From the NCBI GenBank assembly GCA_017615755.1, contig JAFZZM010000069.1:1-52099 (forward strand): DNA of 52,099 nt. Reading direction: 5' to 3'. Positions 43,379 to 52,099 of the stretch are shown piece after piece. The position numbers and the translations under genes were made by a program. Position 1 is the stretch's first letter; each line of letters opens with the position of its first letter. The notes below the pieces were generated by a model that saw nothing but the letters and a program-made list of their open reading frames with translations, ran no database searches and had not been told where the DNA came from. Origin of the DNA: Clostridiales bacterium. Lineage in GTDB: Bacteria > Bacillota > Clostridia > Saccharofermentanales > Saccharofermentanaceae.

Positions 43379-46372
43379 ATGAATCAGTATATTCGGGTAC
43401 GTGGCGCGAGAGAACATAATCTTCAGAATATCAACGTTGACATCAAGAGAGATGAACTTGTTGTGATCACCGGTCTTTCCGGATCGGGAAAGTCATCGTT
43501 GGCGTTCGATACTATTTACGCAGAGGGACAGAGACGTTATGTGGAGTCCTTGTCTTCTTATGCCAGACAGTTCCTCGGACAGCTTGAGAAGCCTGATTTT
43601 GACAGTATCGATGGTCTTTCTCCTTCAATTGCGATCGACCAGAAGACCACGAGCCGTAACCCGAGATCCACAGTTGGGACAGTAACCGAAGTATATGATT
43701 ATTTCCGTCTTTTGTATGCCCGTATCGGTATTCCTCATTGTCCGCATTGCGGGAAAGAAATCGAATCACAGTCGATCGACCAGATCATTGAACAGCTGAT
43801 GGGTTTCCAGGAGGGAACAAGACTGATCCTTATGGCGCCGGTCGTGCGTGCGAAGAAAGGTGAATTCACAAAACTGATCGAGGACTACAGAAAGAGCGGA
43901 TATGCGCGTATCCGTCTTGACGGTACGATGTACGAACTCGACGAAGATATCAAGATCGAGAAGAATAAGAAGCATAACCTGGAAGTGGTCGTTGACCGTC
44001 TGGTGGTAAGAGAAGAAGCACGTTCCCGTCTGAACGATTCCTGTGAAACGGCTTTGAAACTGGCTGATGGACTTTTACTTGTGCAGCTGCAGGTGCCGAA
44101 GGCATCAGAAGATGGCGAACGGGTATTTGAAGAGAGCGAAGTGCTTTTTTCTCAGAAACTTTCCTGCCCGGATTGCGGTTTCAGTGTTGAGGAACTGTCT
44201 CCGAGAATGTTTTCTTTTAACAATCCTTTCGGTGCCTGCCCGGAGTGCTCGGGATTAGGTTTTCACACGAATGTAGATCCCGAGTTGTGTGTACAGCATC
44301 CGGATCTTTCCATCAATGATGGTGCGATCACAACAGCCGGATGGAAGTTTGATGATCCCAAGAGCTGGGGAAGAGCTTTTATCGAAGCATTGTCGGCAAG
44401 GTATGAATTCTCGCTTGATACTCCATGGAATAAACTGCCTAAGAAGATCCAGGACATTATCCTGTTCGGAAATAACGGGGAGAAATTGATCATTGATACA
44501 TCCAACAGTATTTACCGGCGTGACGGGATCTATATGAATTCCTGGGAAGGTGTGGTCCCGAGTGTGGAGCGGAGAAGCCGTGAAGCGTCTTCTGAGGAGA
44601 TGAAGGAGCACTATGCCCAGTATATGACGATCCGTGACTGCGATTCTTGTCATGGTGCACGTCTGAACCCGATGGCCCTGGCGGTTACTGTCGGTGGAAA
44701 GAATATTCATGAAGTCACGGCGCTGCCGATAAGAAAGTGTATCAAGTTCTTCCAGAACCTGAATCTTCGTGTTAGAGAGAAAAAGATCGCGGAGCCGATC
44801 CTGAAGGAGATCATGGCCAGACTGAGTTTTATGATCGATGTGGGACTGGATTATCTGACTCTTTCCCGTGCGGCGGCGACGCTTTCAGGTGGTGAAGCAC
44901 AGCGTATCCGCCTGGCGACACAAATCGGATCGAGCCTGACCGGCGTGCTGTATATTCTTGACGAGCCGTCGATCGGCTTGCACCAGCGCGACAATAACCG
45001 TCTACTGGCTACACTTCAGAAACTGAAGAAACTCGGAAATACCGTGCTTGTTGTTGAACACGATGAAGATACGATGCGCGAAGCTGACCAGATCATCGAT
45101 ATGGGTCCGGGTGCCGGTGAGCATGGTGGATTTGTCGTGGGTGTCGGTTCGGCAGAGGAGATCATGAAGATCCCGGGATCGATCACCGGACAATATCTTT
45201 CAGGTGAGAAATTCATCCCGGTGCCGGTGAATAGAAGAAAACCGGATGGGCGGTATCTCACTGTCTGTGGAGCCAGAGAGAATAACCTGAAAAATATCGA
45301 TGTGAAGATCCCAATCGGATTGTTTACCTGCGTGACCGGTGTATCCGGTTCGGGAAAGAGCTCACTGGTGAACGGCATTATCTTGAGACGCCTGGCGACG
45401 GACCTGAATGGTGCCCGTCGTTCGAAGGGCCTTTGTGACAAGATCACCGGTGTCGGCCATCTCGATAAGGTAATCTCCATTGACCAGTCGCCGATCGGAA
45501 GAAGCCCGCGCTCGAATCCGGCTACATACACAGGCTGTTTTGACATGATCAGAGAGCTGTACGCCAATACTCCGGATGCCAAGGCCCGTGGATATAAGAA
45601 CGGACGTTTCAGCTTTAACATCAAGGGCGGACGCTGTGAGGCCTGTTCCGGAGACGGTGTAAACAGGATCGAGATGCACTTTCTTCCTGACGTATATGTT
45701 AAGTGTGATGTATGTAAGGGAAAGAGATATAACCGGGAGACGCTTCAGGTCAAGTATAAAGGCAAGAATATCTCCGATGTGCTCGGCATGACGGTGGATG
45801 AGGCACTGGAGTTCTTCCAGAACGTGCCGAAGATCCGTAACAAGCTGCAGACCTTGTCGGAGGTCGGTCTGGGTTATATCCGGCTTGGACAGCCGGCGAC
45901 ACAGCTGTCCGGAGGTGAGGCGCAGCGTGTGAAACTGGCTACAGAGCTTTCGAGGCGGAGTACCGGTCGTACCTTCTATATTCTGGATGAGCCGACCACG
46001 GGATTACACATTGCGGATGTCCATAAGCTTGTTGACATTTTGAACCGCCTGGCCGAAAATGGTAATACTGTTCTGGTAATCGAGCATAACCTCGATGTCA
46101 TTAAGACTGCGGACCATGTTATCGATCTTGGTCCCGAGGGTGGAGACAAAGGTGGTACAATAATTGCAGAAGGCTCGCCTGAAGAAATCTGTGAGGTAAA
46201 GGAGTCATACACAGGTCAATTTCTCAGACCGGTCCTCGAGAAGACCAGAAAGCTCATGGGTGAAAAGATGCCTATGGTCGATGAAAAACAAAAAAAGAAG
46301 ATCGAGAGGGATGCGTTGGAGATCGCTGTCGGCCCGAAGCCGCGGCGTAAGCGCAAACCTATAGAAGAGTAG
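43379..46372 (+). CDS. uvrA: Excinuclease ABC subunit A
   Basis: The 997-residue UvrA is the damage-recognition ATPase of nucleotide excision repair. It has two ABC ATPase modules (Walker [10 protein letters not shown] near the N-terminus and GVSGSGKSS at mid-protein; signature LSGGEAQR in both), the UvrB-binding zinc finger CPHCGKE with [14 protein letters not shown], and the second zinc module CEACSGDG...[10 protein letters not shown]. It is slightly longer than usual because of a basic C-terminal tail ([11 protein letters not shown]). The ATG at 43379 is preceded by GGAGAA and begins the family's conserved [17 protein letters not shown]; an upstream extension to 43271 is rejected. No uvrB or uvrC is nearby in the window. 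Confidence 0.97.
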   Translation: MNQYIRVRGAREHNLQNINVDIKRDELVVITGLSGSGKSSLAFDTIYAEGQRRYVESLSSYARQFLGQLEKPDFDSIDGLSPSIAIDQKTTSRNPRSTVGTVTEVYDYFRLLYARIGIPHCPHCGKEIESQSIDQIIEQLMGFQEGTRLILMAPVVRAKKGEFTKLIEDYRKSGYARIRLDGTMYELDEDIKIEKNKKHNLEVVVDRLVVREEARSRLNDSCETALKLADGLLLVQLQVPKASEDGERVFEESEVLFSQKLSCPDCGFSVEELSPRMFSFNNPFGACPECSGLGFHTNVDPELCVQHPDLSINDGAITTAGWKFDDPKSWGRAFIEALSARYEFSLDTPWNKLPKKIQDIILFGNNGEKLIIDTSNSIYRRDGIYMNSWEGVVPSVERRSREASSEEMKEHYAQYMTIRDCDSCHGARLNPMALAVTVGGKNIHEVTALPIRKCIKFFQNLNLRVREKKIAEPILKEIMARLSFMIDVGLDYLTLSRAAATLSGGEAQRIRLATQIGSSLTGVLYILDEPSIGLHQRDNNRLLATLQKLKKLGNTVLVVEHDEDTMREADQIIDMGPGAGEHGGFVVGVGSAEEIMKIPGSITGQYLSGEKFIPVPVNRRKPDGRYLTVCGARENNLKNIDVKIPIGLFTCVTGVSGSGKSSLVNGIILRRLATDLNGARRSKGLCDKITGVGHLDKVISIDQSPIGRSPRSNPATYTGCFDMIRELYANTPDAKARGYKNGRFSFNIKGGRCEACSGDGVNRIEMHFLPDVYVKCDVCKGKRYNRETLQVKYKGKNISDVLGMTVDEALEFFQNVPKIRNKLQTLSEVGLGYIRLGQPATQLSGGEAQRVKLATELSRRSTGRTFYILDEPTTGLHIADVHKLVDILNRLAENGNTVLVIEHNLDVIKTADHVIDLGPEGGDKGGTIIAEGSPEEICEVKESYTGQFLRPVLEKTRKLMGEKMPMVDEKQKKKIERDALEIAVGPKPRRKRKPIEE

Positions 46373-46381
46373 GAAAAATAA

Positions 46382-48841
46382 ATGAGTTTATGTACGTTAT
46401 GTAAGAAAAACGTGGCGGTGGTGTTCACGACCAGATTCGAGAACAACCAGCGTATCAATGAGGGTCTTTGCATCAAGTGTGCTTATGAGACCGGAATCGG
46501 CGGTATCGAGGATATGTTTGCCGCCGCAGGTATCAATGAGGATAACATTGATAACGTCACGGAAAAGATGAACCGCATGATGTCCGGAATTGATTCTTCC
46601 AATCCCGAGCAGCTGCTCAAGATGCTTGTGGAGAATGATCAGGAACCACCATTCCCGATGGATTTTGAATTCCCGGAACTCGAGAGCGATGACGAAGAAG
46701 ACACAATCACGGATGAGAGTGACGAATCTTTTGATGAGCCTTCGGAAGAGGGCGGGATGGAGTTCGAGCATCCGGATCGTGAATCCATTTCGGATTTCCG
46801 TGAGTTTTTCCTCGGCGGTTCCCGTAATGGTTCTTCCAAGTCGGATAAGAATAAGACCAAGAAGAAAAAGGAAGATCCGAAGTCGAAATACCTTGATGTG
46901 TATGGTACAAACCTGACGCAGAAGGCCAAAGACGGAGAGATCGACAAGCTGATCGGGCGTGATAAAGAGATTTCCCGTGTCATCCAGATCCTGAACCGTC
47001 GTTCGAAGAATAATCCGGCGTTGATCGGTAATCCGGGTGTAGGTAAAACGGCGATTGCTGAGGGCCTGGCTGTTCGTATTGCCAACGGTGAGGTGCCGCA
47101 GAAACTTCTGGATATGAAGGTGTACCTCCTTGATATGATGGCACTTGTGGCCGGAACGCAGTTCCGTGGTCAGTTCGAGAGCCGTATGAAGGGCGTCGTG
47201 GATGAAGCTACACGTAAGCAGAATGTGATCCTGGTCATCGATGAGATGCATAACATCATGGGTGCCGGTGATGCCGAGGGTGCCATGAATGCGGCCAATA
47301 TCCTGAAGCCTGCGCTTGCGAAGGGACAGATCCGTGTGATCGGTTCGACTACACTGGATGAATATCGTCGCCATATTGAGAAGGATTCCGCTTTGGAAAG
47401 ACGTTTCCAGAAGGTCATCGTAGAAGAGCCTTCCATCGAGGAGTCGATCGAGATCCTTAAGGGAATCCGTGAATACTATGAGAAGCATCACTTTGTCCAG
47501 TATCCGGATGATGTTATCGAGTATGCGGTAAATGCATCTTCGAGATATATCATGGACCGCTATCTCCCGGACAAGGCTATCGATCTTCTTGATGAAGCCG
47601 GTTCCCAGGCCAATCTGAAGGAAGTGCGTCTGGTTAATCTTGCTTCCATGAAGAAGGAGTACAAGAAACTTGACACTGAGGTGAAGGCTCTGGAGACGCG
47701 TATCGAATCTTCGGCTACTCCTGAAGAGATCGAGAAGGAACACCTGTACGAACAGCAGGCAGAGAAGAAGTCCCGTGTATTACGGTTGGAAAAAGAGATC
47801 GCATCGCTTGAGGACGATCTGGTTCCGACTGTCATTACCAATGAAGATATTTCACGTGTCGTCGAGATGTGGACCGGTATTCCGGTAAAGAGGATCTCGG
47901 AATCTGAATCCGAGCAGCTTCTGAAACTGGAGGAACGTCTGCATGAACGCGTCATCGGTCAGGAGAAGGCAGTAAGTGCACTGGCACGTGCGATCAGAAG
48001 AAACCGTTCCGGTTTCGGTAAGGCACATAAGCCGTCCTCGTTTATCTTCGTCGGACCTACCGGCGTAGGTAAGACTGAGCTGGTCAAGGCGCTCGCTGAA
48101 GCGATGTTTGCAAGAGAAGATGCTTTGATCCGTATCGATATGTCCGAGTATATGGAAGCCCATACCGTAAGTAAGCTTATCGGTTCTCCGCCGGGCTATG
48201 TCGGCTATGACGATGGTGGTCAGCTGACTGAGCGTGTAAGAAGAAAGCCATATTCGGTAGTGCTTTTTGATGAGATCGAGAAGGCACATCCGGATGTGTT
48301 TAATATGCTTCTTCAGATCCTGGATGACGGTCGTCTTACGGACAGCCATGGACGTCTCGTGAACTTCGAGCATACGATCCTGATCATGACATCCAATGCC
48401 GGTACGTCTTTGAAGGCGAACGGTTTCGGATTTGGTGCGGAAGGTCATATTGCTCTCGAGAACCGTGTGCATACTGTCTTGAAGGAGATGTTCCGTCCGG
48501 AATTCCTGAACCGTATCGATGAGATCGTGGTATTCCAGGAACTGACGAAGGAAGAAATCCGTAGGATCGTGGATCTGATGTTGAAGGAGCTTTCTTCGCA
48601 GCTGGGAGAGAAGGGTATTGCCTTGAAGGTTTCCGAGGCTGCTAAGGATCAGCTGGCGGTAGAAGGCTACGATGTGAAATACGGTGCTCGCCCGTTGAGA
48701 AAGACGATCCAGCGTCGTCTGGAAGATCCGCTGGCGGATATGTTCCTTTCAGGAAAACTGGATAAGGCAGAGGCCGTGACGATCGACTATAAGAATGACG
48801 AGTTTACTTTCCATCTTAAGAAGAAGAAGGAGAAAGCCTGA
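46382..48841 (+). CDS. ClpE-type AAA+ chaperone ATPase
   Basis: The 819-residue protein is a Clp/Hsp100 unfoldase. The N-terminal zinc finger (C4, C7, C30, C33) with a following acidic region (about 100-150) is the mark of the ClpE branch, replacing the Clp N-domain of ClpC. Two AAA modules follow: GNPGVGKTAIAEGLA (first Walker A) with LVIDEMHNI, and GPTGVGKTELVKALAEAMF (second) with VVLFDEIEKAHPD. A coiled middle domain lies between. A conserved IGRDKE...RRSKNNPALIGNPG block precedes the first ATPase. It would feed substrates to ClpP, which is not in the window. It starts 9 bases after uvrA, so co-transcription with DNA repair is possible. Confidence 0.93.
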   Translation: MSLCTLCKKNVAVVFTTRFENNQRINEGLCIKCAYETGIGGIEDMFAAAGINEDNIDNVTEKMNRMMSGIDSSNPEQLLKMLVENDQEPPFPMDFEFPELESDDEEDTITDESDESFDEPSEEGGMEFEHPDRESISDFREFFLGGSRNGSSKSDKNKTKKKKEDPKSKYLDVYGTNLTQKAKDGEIDKLIGRDKEISRVIQILNRRSKNNPALIGNPGVGKTAIAEGLAVRIANGEVPQKLLDMKVYLLDMMALVAGTQFRGQFESRMKGVVDEATRKQNVILVIDEMHNIMGAGDAEGAMNAANILKPALAKGQIRVIGSTTLDEYRRHIEKDSALERRFQKVIVEEPSIEESIEILKGIREYYEKHHFVQYPDDVIEYAVNASSRYIMDRYLPDKAIDLLDEAGSQANLKEVRLVNLASMKKEYKKLDTEVKALETRIESSATPEEIEKEHLYEQQAEKKSRVLRLEKEIASLEDDLVPTVITNEDISRVVEMWTGIPVKRISESESEQLLKLEERLHERVIGQEKAVSALARAIRRNRSGFGKAHKPSSFIFVGPTGVGKTELVKALAEAMFAREDALIRIDMSEYMEAHTVSKLIGSPPGYVGYDDGGQLTERVRRKPYSVVLFDEIEKAHPDVFNMLLQILDDGRLTDSHGRLVNFEHTILIMTSNAGTSLKANGFGFGAEGHIALENRVHTVLKEMFRPEFLNRIDEIVVFQELTKEEIRRIVDLMLKELSSQLGEKGIALKVSEAAKDQLAVEGYDVKYGARPLRKTIQRRLEDPLADMFLSGKLDKAEAVTIDYKNDEFTFHLKKKKEKA

Positions 48842-48867
48842 TTTCCGTTTGCTCTGGCGTTTAGGTT

Positions 48868-50418
48868 ATGAAGTGGGAGTATAAAAGAATACGAAAAACG
48901 AGTTGGGATACGGTTTTCAAGAAAGGTTGGAAACCTTGGCTCCTGTTAGTTGCAGTATGCTTTTTCTTCTCCATGATCGGTGCCCAGAATTCACTGCAGG
49001 CGGAAGGTCTTGATTATATCGACCAGTGGCTGGGCTATAAAGATGCGAATTATGAGGCGAATGTCGGATATCTGAAGGACTATGTGGCGGATACGAATGT
49101 CATAAAGTCCATGCCGAAGGAAGTCGGCGATATGGCCGTCAATTCTCTTGACTCCATAGCAGCGAGCAATTCCTGGGTGGTTCGTGTCCTGGCGCATAAC
49201 GCCGCATACTTTGAAAGAAATCCGGGTGAAGTCATAGCGAATATCGTGATCATCGGCGTGATCATGTTCATCGTGAAGTTCTTTATCCTCGATGCATCAA
49301 AGGTCGGTCTTTACAGGTATGTCCTTGAGAACCGTCAGCAGGAAAAAGTGCGTTTCCGTCGTTTGTTTGCGCCGTTTCACCTGAAAATGATCCCGCATGT
49401 GATCTGGCTCATGTTCCGTTATAGTCTTGTGTTGATCAAGTGGTACATGGTCTTTATTATTCCGGGTATCTATAAGACTTACCAGTTTTCCATGATTCCG
49501 TATATTATTGCGGAGAACCCGACGATCAAGTGGAAAGATGCGGTAAAACTCACTAAATCCATGACAAAAGGATATAAGTGGAAGATGTTCGTCACGGATC
49601 TTTCCTATATTTATATCTGGCTTCTGCACCTGATCCCGATCGCAGGACTTCTGGTATCGGTCCCGCTTAGTCTTCAGCTTGATGCCGAGTATTACTTTAC
49701 GCTCCGTAACCGTTCCGGTATCGATCATACGCATCTTCCGGAACAGGCATTTTCCGGGGCGCCTTATGTGAAGAGACTTCAGGATAAGAAGAGAGAGCCG
49801 AATATTGTGATATCTGCTCCGGAATATGTACTGGAAGATGTAAATACGAAAACGGCGCATAGAAAAGGACTGTTCCGATTCGACTACAGCCCTTTTGACA
49901 TAGTATTCATGTTCTTCAGTTTCTGCATGGTCGGATGGATATGGGAAGTCTGCTATGAGTTTGTTGATACCGGACTTCTGGTCAACCGTGGAACCATGTA
50001 TGGGCCCTGGATCCCGATCTACGGTTTTGGCGGCATTGCGATCGTTCTGCTTCTAAGCCGGTTTAAAGAGAACAAGATCAAGCTTTTCCTGATGACGATG
50101 CTTGTCTGTGCGATCCTGGAGTATCTCGGAAGCTTTGCTCTGGAATTCATGTTTAATTCCTCGTACTGGGATTATAAGGAGATGTTCATGAACGTAAATG
50201 GCCGTATCTGTCTGGCCGGTCTGATGGCTTTCGGTGTCGGTGGATTGTTCGGCGTGTATATAGCCGGTCCGGCAATCAGCCGTTTTGTAGACCGTTTTAA
50301 GAGAAGAACGCAGTTTATTGTTGCCGGTGTGCTGGCGGCGTTGTTTATAACGGACATTATCTGCTGCGCGATCTTCGGATTTAATACCGGCGCTGCTGTT
50401 GGCGGAAAAATCGTCTGA
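48868..50418 (+). CDS. DUF975-like / CmpB-type fusion membrane protein
   Basis: The 516-residue membrane protein combines two parts usually found as separate proteins. Residues about 1-310 look like DUF975 (FIIPGIYKTYQFSMIPYIIAENPTIKWKDAVKLTKSMTKGYKWKMF). Residues about 345-505 look like the putative type IV ABC transporter protein family PF06541 (FMFFSFCMVGWIWEVCYEF, NRGTMYGPWIPIYGFGGI, EYLGSFALEFMFNSSYWDY). A cytosolic linker (about 290-340) joins them. Function is unknown; a role in membrane transport or envelope maintenance is suspected only from names of the families. It lies 26 bases after the ClpE gene. Confidence 0.85.
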   Translation: MKWEYKRIRKTSWDTVFKKGWKPWLLLVAVCFFFSMIGAQNSLQAEGLDYIDQWLGYKDANYEANVGYLKDYVADTNVIKSMPKEVGDMAVNSLDSIAASNSWVVRVLAHNAAYFERNPGEVIANIVIIGVIMFIVKFFILDASKVGLYRYVLENRQQEKVRFRRLFAPFHLKMIPHVIWLMFRYSLVLIKWYMVFIIPGIYKTYQFSMIPYIIAENPTIKWKDAVKLTKSMTKGYKWKMFVTDLSYIYIWLLHLIPIAGLLVSVPLSLQLDAEYYFTLRNRSGIDHTHLPEQAFSGAPYVKRLQDKKREPNIVISAPEYVLEDVNTKTAHRKGLFRFDYSPFDIVFMFFSFCMVGWIWEVCYEFVDTGLLVNRGTMYGPWIPIYGFGGIAIVLLLSRFKENKIKLFLMTMLVCAILEYLGSFALEFMFNSSYWDYKEMFMNVNGRICLAGLMAFGVGGLFGVYIAGPAISRFVDRFKRRTQFIVAGVLAALFITDIICCAIFGFNTGAAVGGKIV

Positions 50419-50443
50419 TAGTAAGGGTTTCCGAAAAAGGAAA

Positions 50444-50467
50444 AGATCCGCCCGGAAAGGCGGATCT
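50444..50467. terminator. Bidirectional terminator between the membrane protein gene and argJ
   Basis: A perfect 9-pair stem AGATCCGCC/GGCGGATCT with a 6-base loop. ATTTGTTTGTTTT follows on the plus strand and TTTTCCTTTTT on the minus strand, so it serves both convergent genes. Confidence 0.8.
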
Positions 50468-50496
50468 ATTTGTTTGTTTTCCAAAAGCACTTGTTC

Positions 50497-51708
50497 TCAG
50501 GAACGGTAGCTTGCGTTGATCTTTACGTAGTCGTAAGTAAAGTCGCAGGTCCACATTCTATCACTGTATTCTCCGTCGTTCAGCTCGATCTGGATGAGGA
50601 TGTCGTGTTCGGAGAGCTTCTCCTTGGCCACGTCTTCGTCAAAGGGGAGAGCGACACCGTTCTCGTAGACAGGAAGACCGGAAAGTGTCATGCTGATCTT
50701 GTCCGGGTCGATATCCGCTCCGGAATAGCCGAGTGCGGTGATGAAACGACCGCAGTTGGCGTCCTGGCCGAAAATAGCTGTTTTACAAAGAGGAGAACGG
50801 CAGACGGCCAGTACACAGAGATAAGCATCGTTCGGTGTTTTTGCGCCGTTTACGACGACTTCGACAAGCTTGGAAGCGCCTTCTCCGTCGGAAGCGATCA
50901 TCTTGGCAAGATCGAAGCACAAAGAGTGGAATGCTTCTTTGAAGACTTCGTATTCTTCCGTGCCTTCTTTGATCTCCGGTGTTTCAGATGCGCCGTTGGC
51001 CATGATGACGACCATGTCGCATACGGAAGTGTCACCGTCAACGGTTACACGATTATATGTATCCTTCACGTTGCTGCTGATCATGGACTGCAAAGCTTTC
51101 TGACTGATGTTGGCATCTGTTGTGAAGACGCTGATCATGGTAGCAAGGTTCGGATGGATCATGCCGGAACCCTTTGCGATAGCGGCGATAGTGATTTCTT
51201 TACCGAAAATGCTTACTGTCGCGGCTACTTCCTTCGGCTGCGTATCAGTCGTCATGATCGCGCGTTCAGCCAGATGACCGCATTCTTCCGAAGCGGAAGC
51301 GCTATTGACGAGGCCCGGAATGGCGGAGGTGATCTTGTCCAAAGGGAGACGGGAACCGATTACACCGGTAGAAGCGGTGAGGATCATGTTCGGGTCGGTG
51401 TTCAAGACGGAAGCTACCGCCGAAGCCATGGCATCTGCATCCTTTACACCATCTTCTCCGACACAGGCATTGGCATTACCACTGTTAATGATGATTCCGC
51501 GTACCGCTTCCTGTGAACGGATGATGGAAATGGAACGGGTCAGGGAATGGCCCTTGACCAGATTGGAAGTATAAACGCCGGCTACATTGGCCGGTTTTTC
51601 AGAACCGATAAACGCCAGATCCGGATTGCCGTTCGGCTTAAGACCTGCATGCACACCGTTGGCGATAAAACCTGATGGGAGAGTGATATAGGCATTAGTT
51701 ATTTCCAT
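50497..51708 (-). CDS. argJ: Bifunctional ornithine acetyltransferase / N-acetylglutamate synthase
   Basis: The 403-residue ArgJ moves the acetyl group between N-acetylornithine and glutamate, recycling the acetyl group in arginine synthesis. The self-cleavage motif is intact (KGSGMIHPNLATMI; cleavage before the Thr) and LTASTGVIG forms the substrate site. The start at 51708 is 7 bases after GAGGTG; an ORF extension to 51723 lies upstream of the site. No other arg genes adjoin it, so it is separate from an arg operon. A short dyad (AAGCATT ... AATGCTT, 51737-51765) overlaps its likely TATAAT. Confidence 0.96.
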   Translation of the reverse strand: MEITNAYITLPSGFIANGVHAGLKPNGNPDLAFIGSEKPANVAGVYTSNLVKGHSLTRSISIIRSQEAVRGIIINSGNANACVGEDGVKDADAMASAVASVLNTDPNMILTASTGVIGSRLPLDKITSAIPGLVNSASASEECGHLAERAIMTTDTQPKEVAATVSIFGKEITIAAIAKGSGMIHPNLATMISVFTTDANISQKALQSMISSNVKDTYNRVTVDGDTSVCDMVVIMANGASETPEIKEGTEEYEVFKEAFHSLCFDLAKMIASDGEGASKLVEVVVNGAKTPNDAYLCVLAVCRSPLCKTAIFGQDANCGRFITALGYSGADIDPDKISMTLSGLPVYENGVALPFDEDVAKEKLSEHDILIQIELNDGEYSDRMWTCDFTYDYVKINASYRS

Positions 51709-51801
51709 GAAAAAGCACCTCATTTGAATAATGTAGAAGCATTATACACCATTTGTAAAATGCTTTTCTATATAAGAGTGATATAAACCAAAAAGAAGTG
51801 C

Positions 51802-51831
51802 TTGACATTTTGCCTTCGAAAACATTATAAT
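51802..51831 (+). promoter_or_regulatory. tRNA operon promoter
   Basis: TTGACA (51802-51807), an 18-base spacer and TATAAT (51826-51831): near-consensus, as expected for strongly expressed tRNA genes. It lies about 26 bases upstream of tRNA-His. Confidence 0.8.
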
Positions 51832-51857
51832 TTCGTAGTGCCTTTTGGGAGAAACTT

Positions 51858-51935
51858 GGTGGGATTAGCTCAGTTGGTTAGAGCGCTAGTTTGTGGCACT
51901 AGAGGTCATGGGTTCGACCCCCATATCCCACCCCA
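51858..51935 (+). tRNA. tRNA-His (anticodon GTG)
   Basis: Complete fold with the extra 5' G(-1) opposite C73 that marks tRNA-His, acceptor GTGGGAT/ATCCCAC, anticodon loop TTGTGGC with GTG, and encoded CCA. Confidence 0.96.
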
Positions 51936-51958
51936 ATTAAACCTAAGAGGTTTTTTAT

Positions 51959-52033
51959 TGGGGTATAGCCAAGCGGTAAGGCACGGGACTTTGACTCCCG
52001 CATTCGTAGGTCCGAATCCTGCTACCCCAGCCA
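51959..52033 (+). tRNA. tRNA-Gln (anticodon TTG)
   Basis: Acceptor TGGGGTA/TACCCCA, anticodon stem CGGGA/TCCCG with loop CTTTGAC and anticodon TTG, encoded CCA after discriminator G. Confidence 0.96.
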
Positions 52034-52036
52034 TAT

Positions 52037-52099
52037 GGTTCACTAGCTCAGTCGGTAGAGCACTTGACTTTTAATCAAGGGGTCTGGAGTTCGAGCCTC
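52037..52099 (+). tRNA. tRNA-Lys (anticodon TTT), 3' end cut by window edge
   Basis: Begins GGTTCAC, with D arm TAGCTCAGTCGGTAGAGC and anticodon loop CTTTTAA (anticodon TTT). About 63 of 76 bases are in the window; the sequence stops in the T arm. Confidence 0.93.

Noticed and set aside
51802..52074. 90-aa ORF across the tRNA cluster
   Set aside because: It runs through tRNA-His and tRNA-Gln, whose folds are clear.
1..52099. Prophage, transposase, integrase or attachment sites
   Set aside because: No such gene or flanking repeats were recognised; composition is fairly even across the window.

Overview
The window looks like a chromosomal segment of an anaerobic, Gram-positive-type Clostridia member (Bacillota), perhaps from a gut or rumen. 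Clues are strong AGGAGG-type ribosome binding sites, lipoprotein signal sequences, a ClpE-like ATPase, DUF975/CmpB-type membrane proteins, an aldo/keto reductase with a ferredoxin tail, an iron alcohol dehydrogenase and a cytoplasmic GH10 xylanase. The genus cannot be fixed from sequence alone. No phage, insertion sequence or CRISPR array is seen, so this is probably native chromosome.

Layout. 1-1742 (minus): two tandem paralogous lipoproteins. 1854-6064: a LysR regulator divergent from metE-metF, with a perfect palindrome placed as a LysR activator site. 6067-9661 (minus): a heterodimeric ABC exporter. 9917-15054: a signalling operon with a FecR-domain protein on a Pro/Thr/Glu stalk, a CHASE2 class III nucleotide cyclase, and an unusual metallo-beta-lactamase/GAF/GGDEF fusion. 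15206-15640: a small lipoprotein. 15816-23323: an AraC-associated carbohydrate/redox cluster with iron ADH, GH10 xylanase, two aldo/keto reductases, an epimerase-like SDR and a Gfo/Idh/MocA oxidoreductase. 23413-27471: aldehyde dehydrogenase, a membrane protein and a nitroreductase/cyclase/flavodoxin-like set. 27587-31558: TetR regulator with operator, a hybrid histidine kinase, and a second copy of the membrane protein. 31699-34827: ECF sigma factor, probable anti-sigma protein, solute-binding-like lipoprotein. 35050-38334: low-molecular-weight phosphatase, MATE exporter, citrate synthase.

38369-43019 holds three consecutive paralogous cell-surface proteins. Each has a signal peptide, a different small ectodomain, a Thr-Pro stalk, a nearly identical transmembrane/juxtamembrane block and a cytoplasmic tail. 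Each gene has its own promoter whose -35 hexamer lies exactly at the centre of an inverted repeat. 43132-52099: tRNA-Glu, uvrA, a ClpE-like ATPase, a DUF975/CmpB fusion membrane protein, argJ, and a tRNA cluster (His, Gln, partial Lys).

The most promising unexplained items are: (1) the FecR/CHASE2-cyclase/MBL-GAF-GGDEF operon, which reads like a cascade joining two second messengers; (2) the three-gene stalked surface-protein family with dyad-centred promoters; (3) the octamer GTGCTTTT, counted by eye 20 times on the two strands, 16 of them on the plus strand, which could be a Chi-like or chromosome-architecture motif; and (4) a 38-bp element shared by the upstream regions of the ADH/xylanase operon and the phosphatase/MATE pair. 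Promoter, operator and motif calls were made by reading the sequence; no search or statistics program was run.
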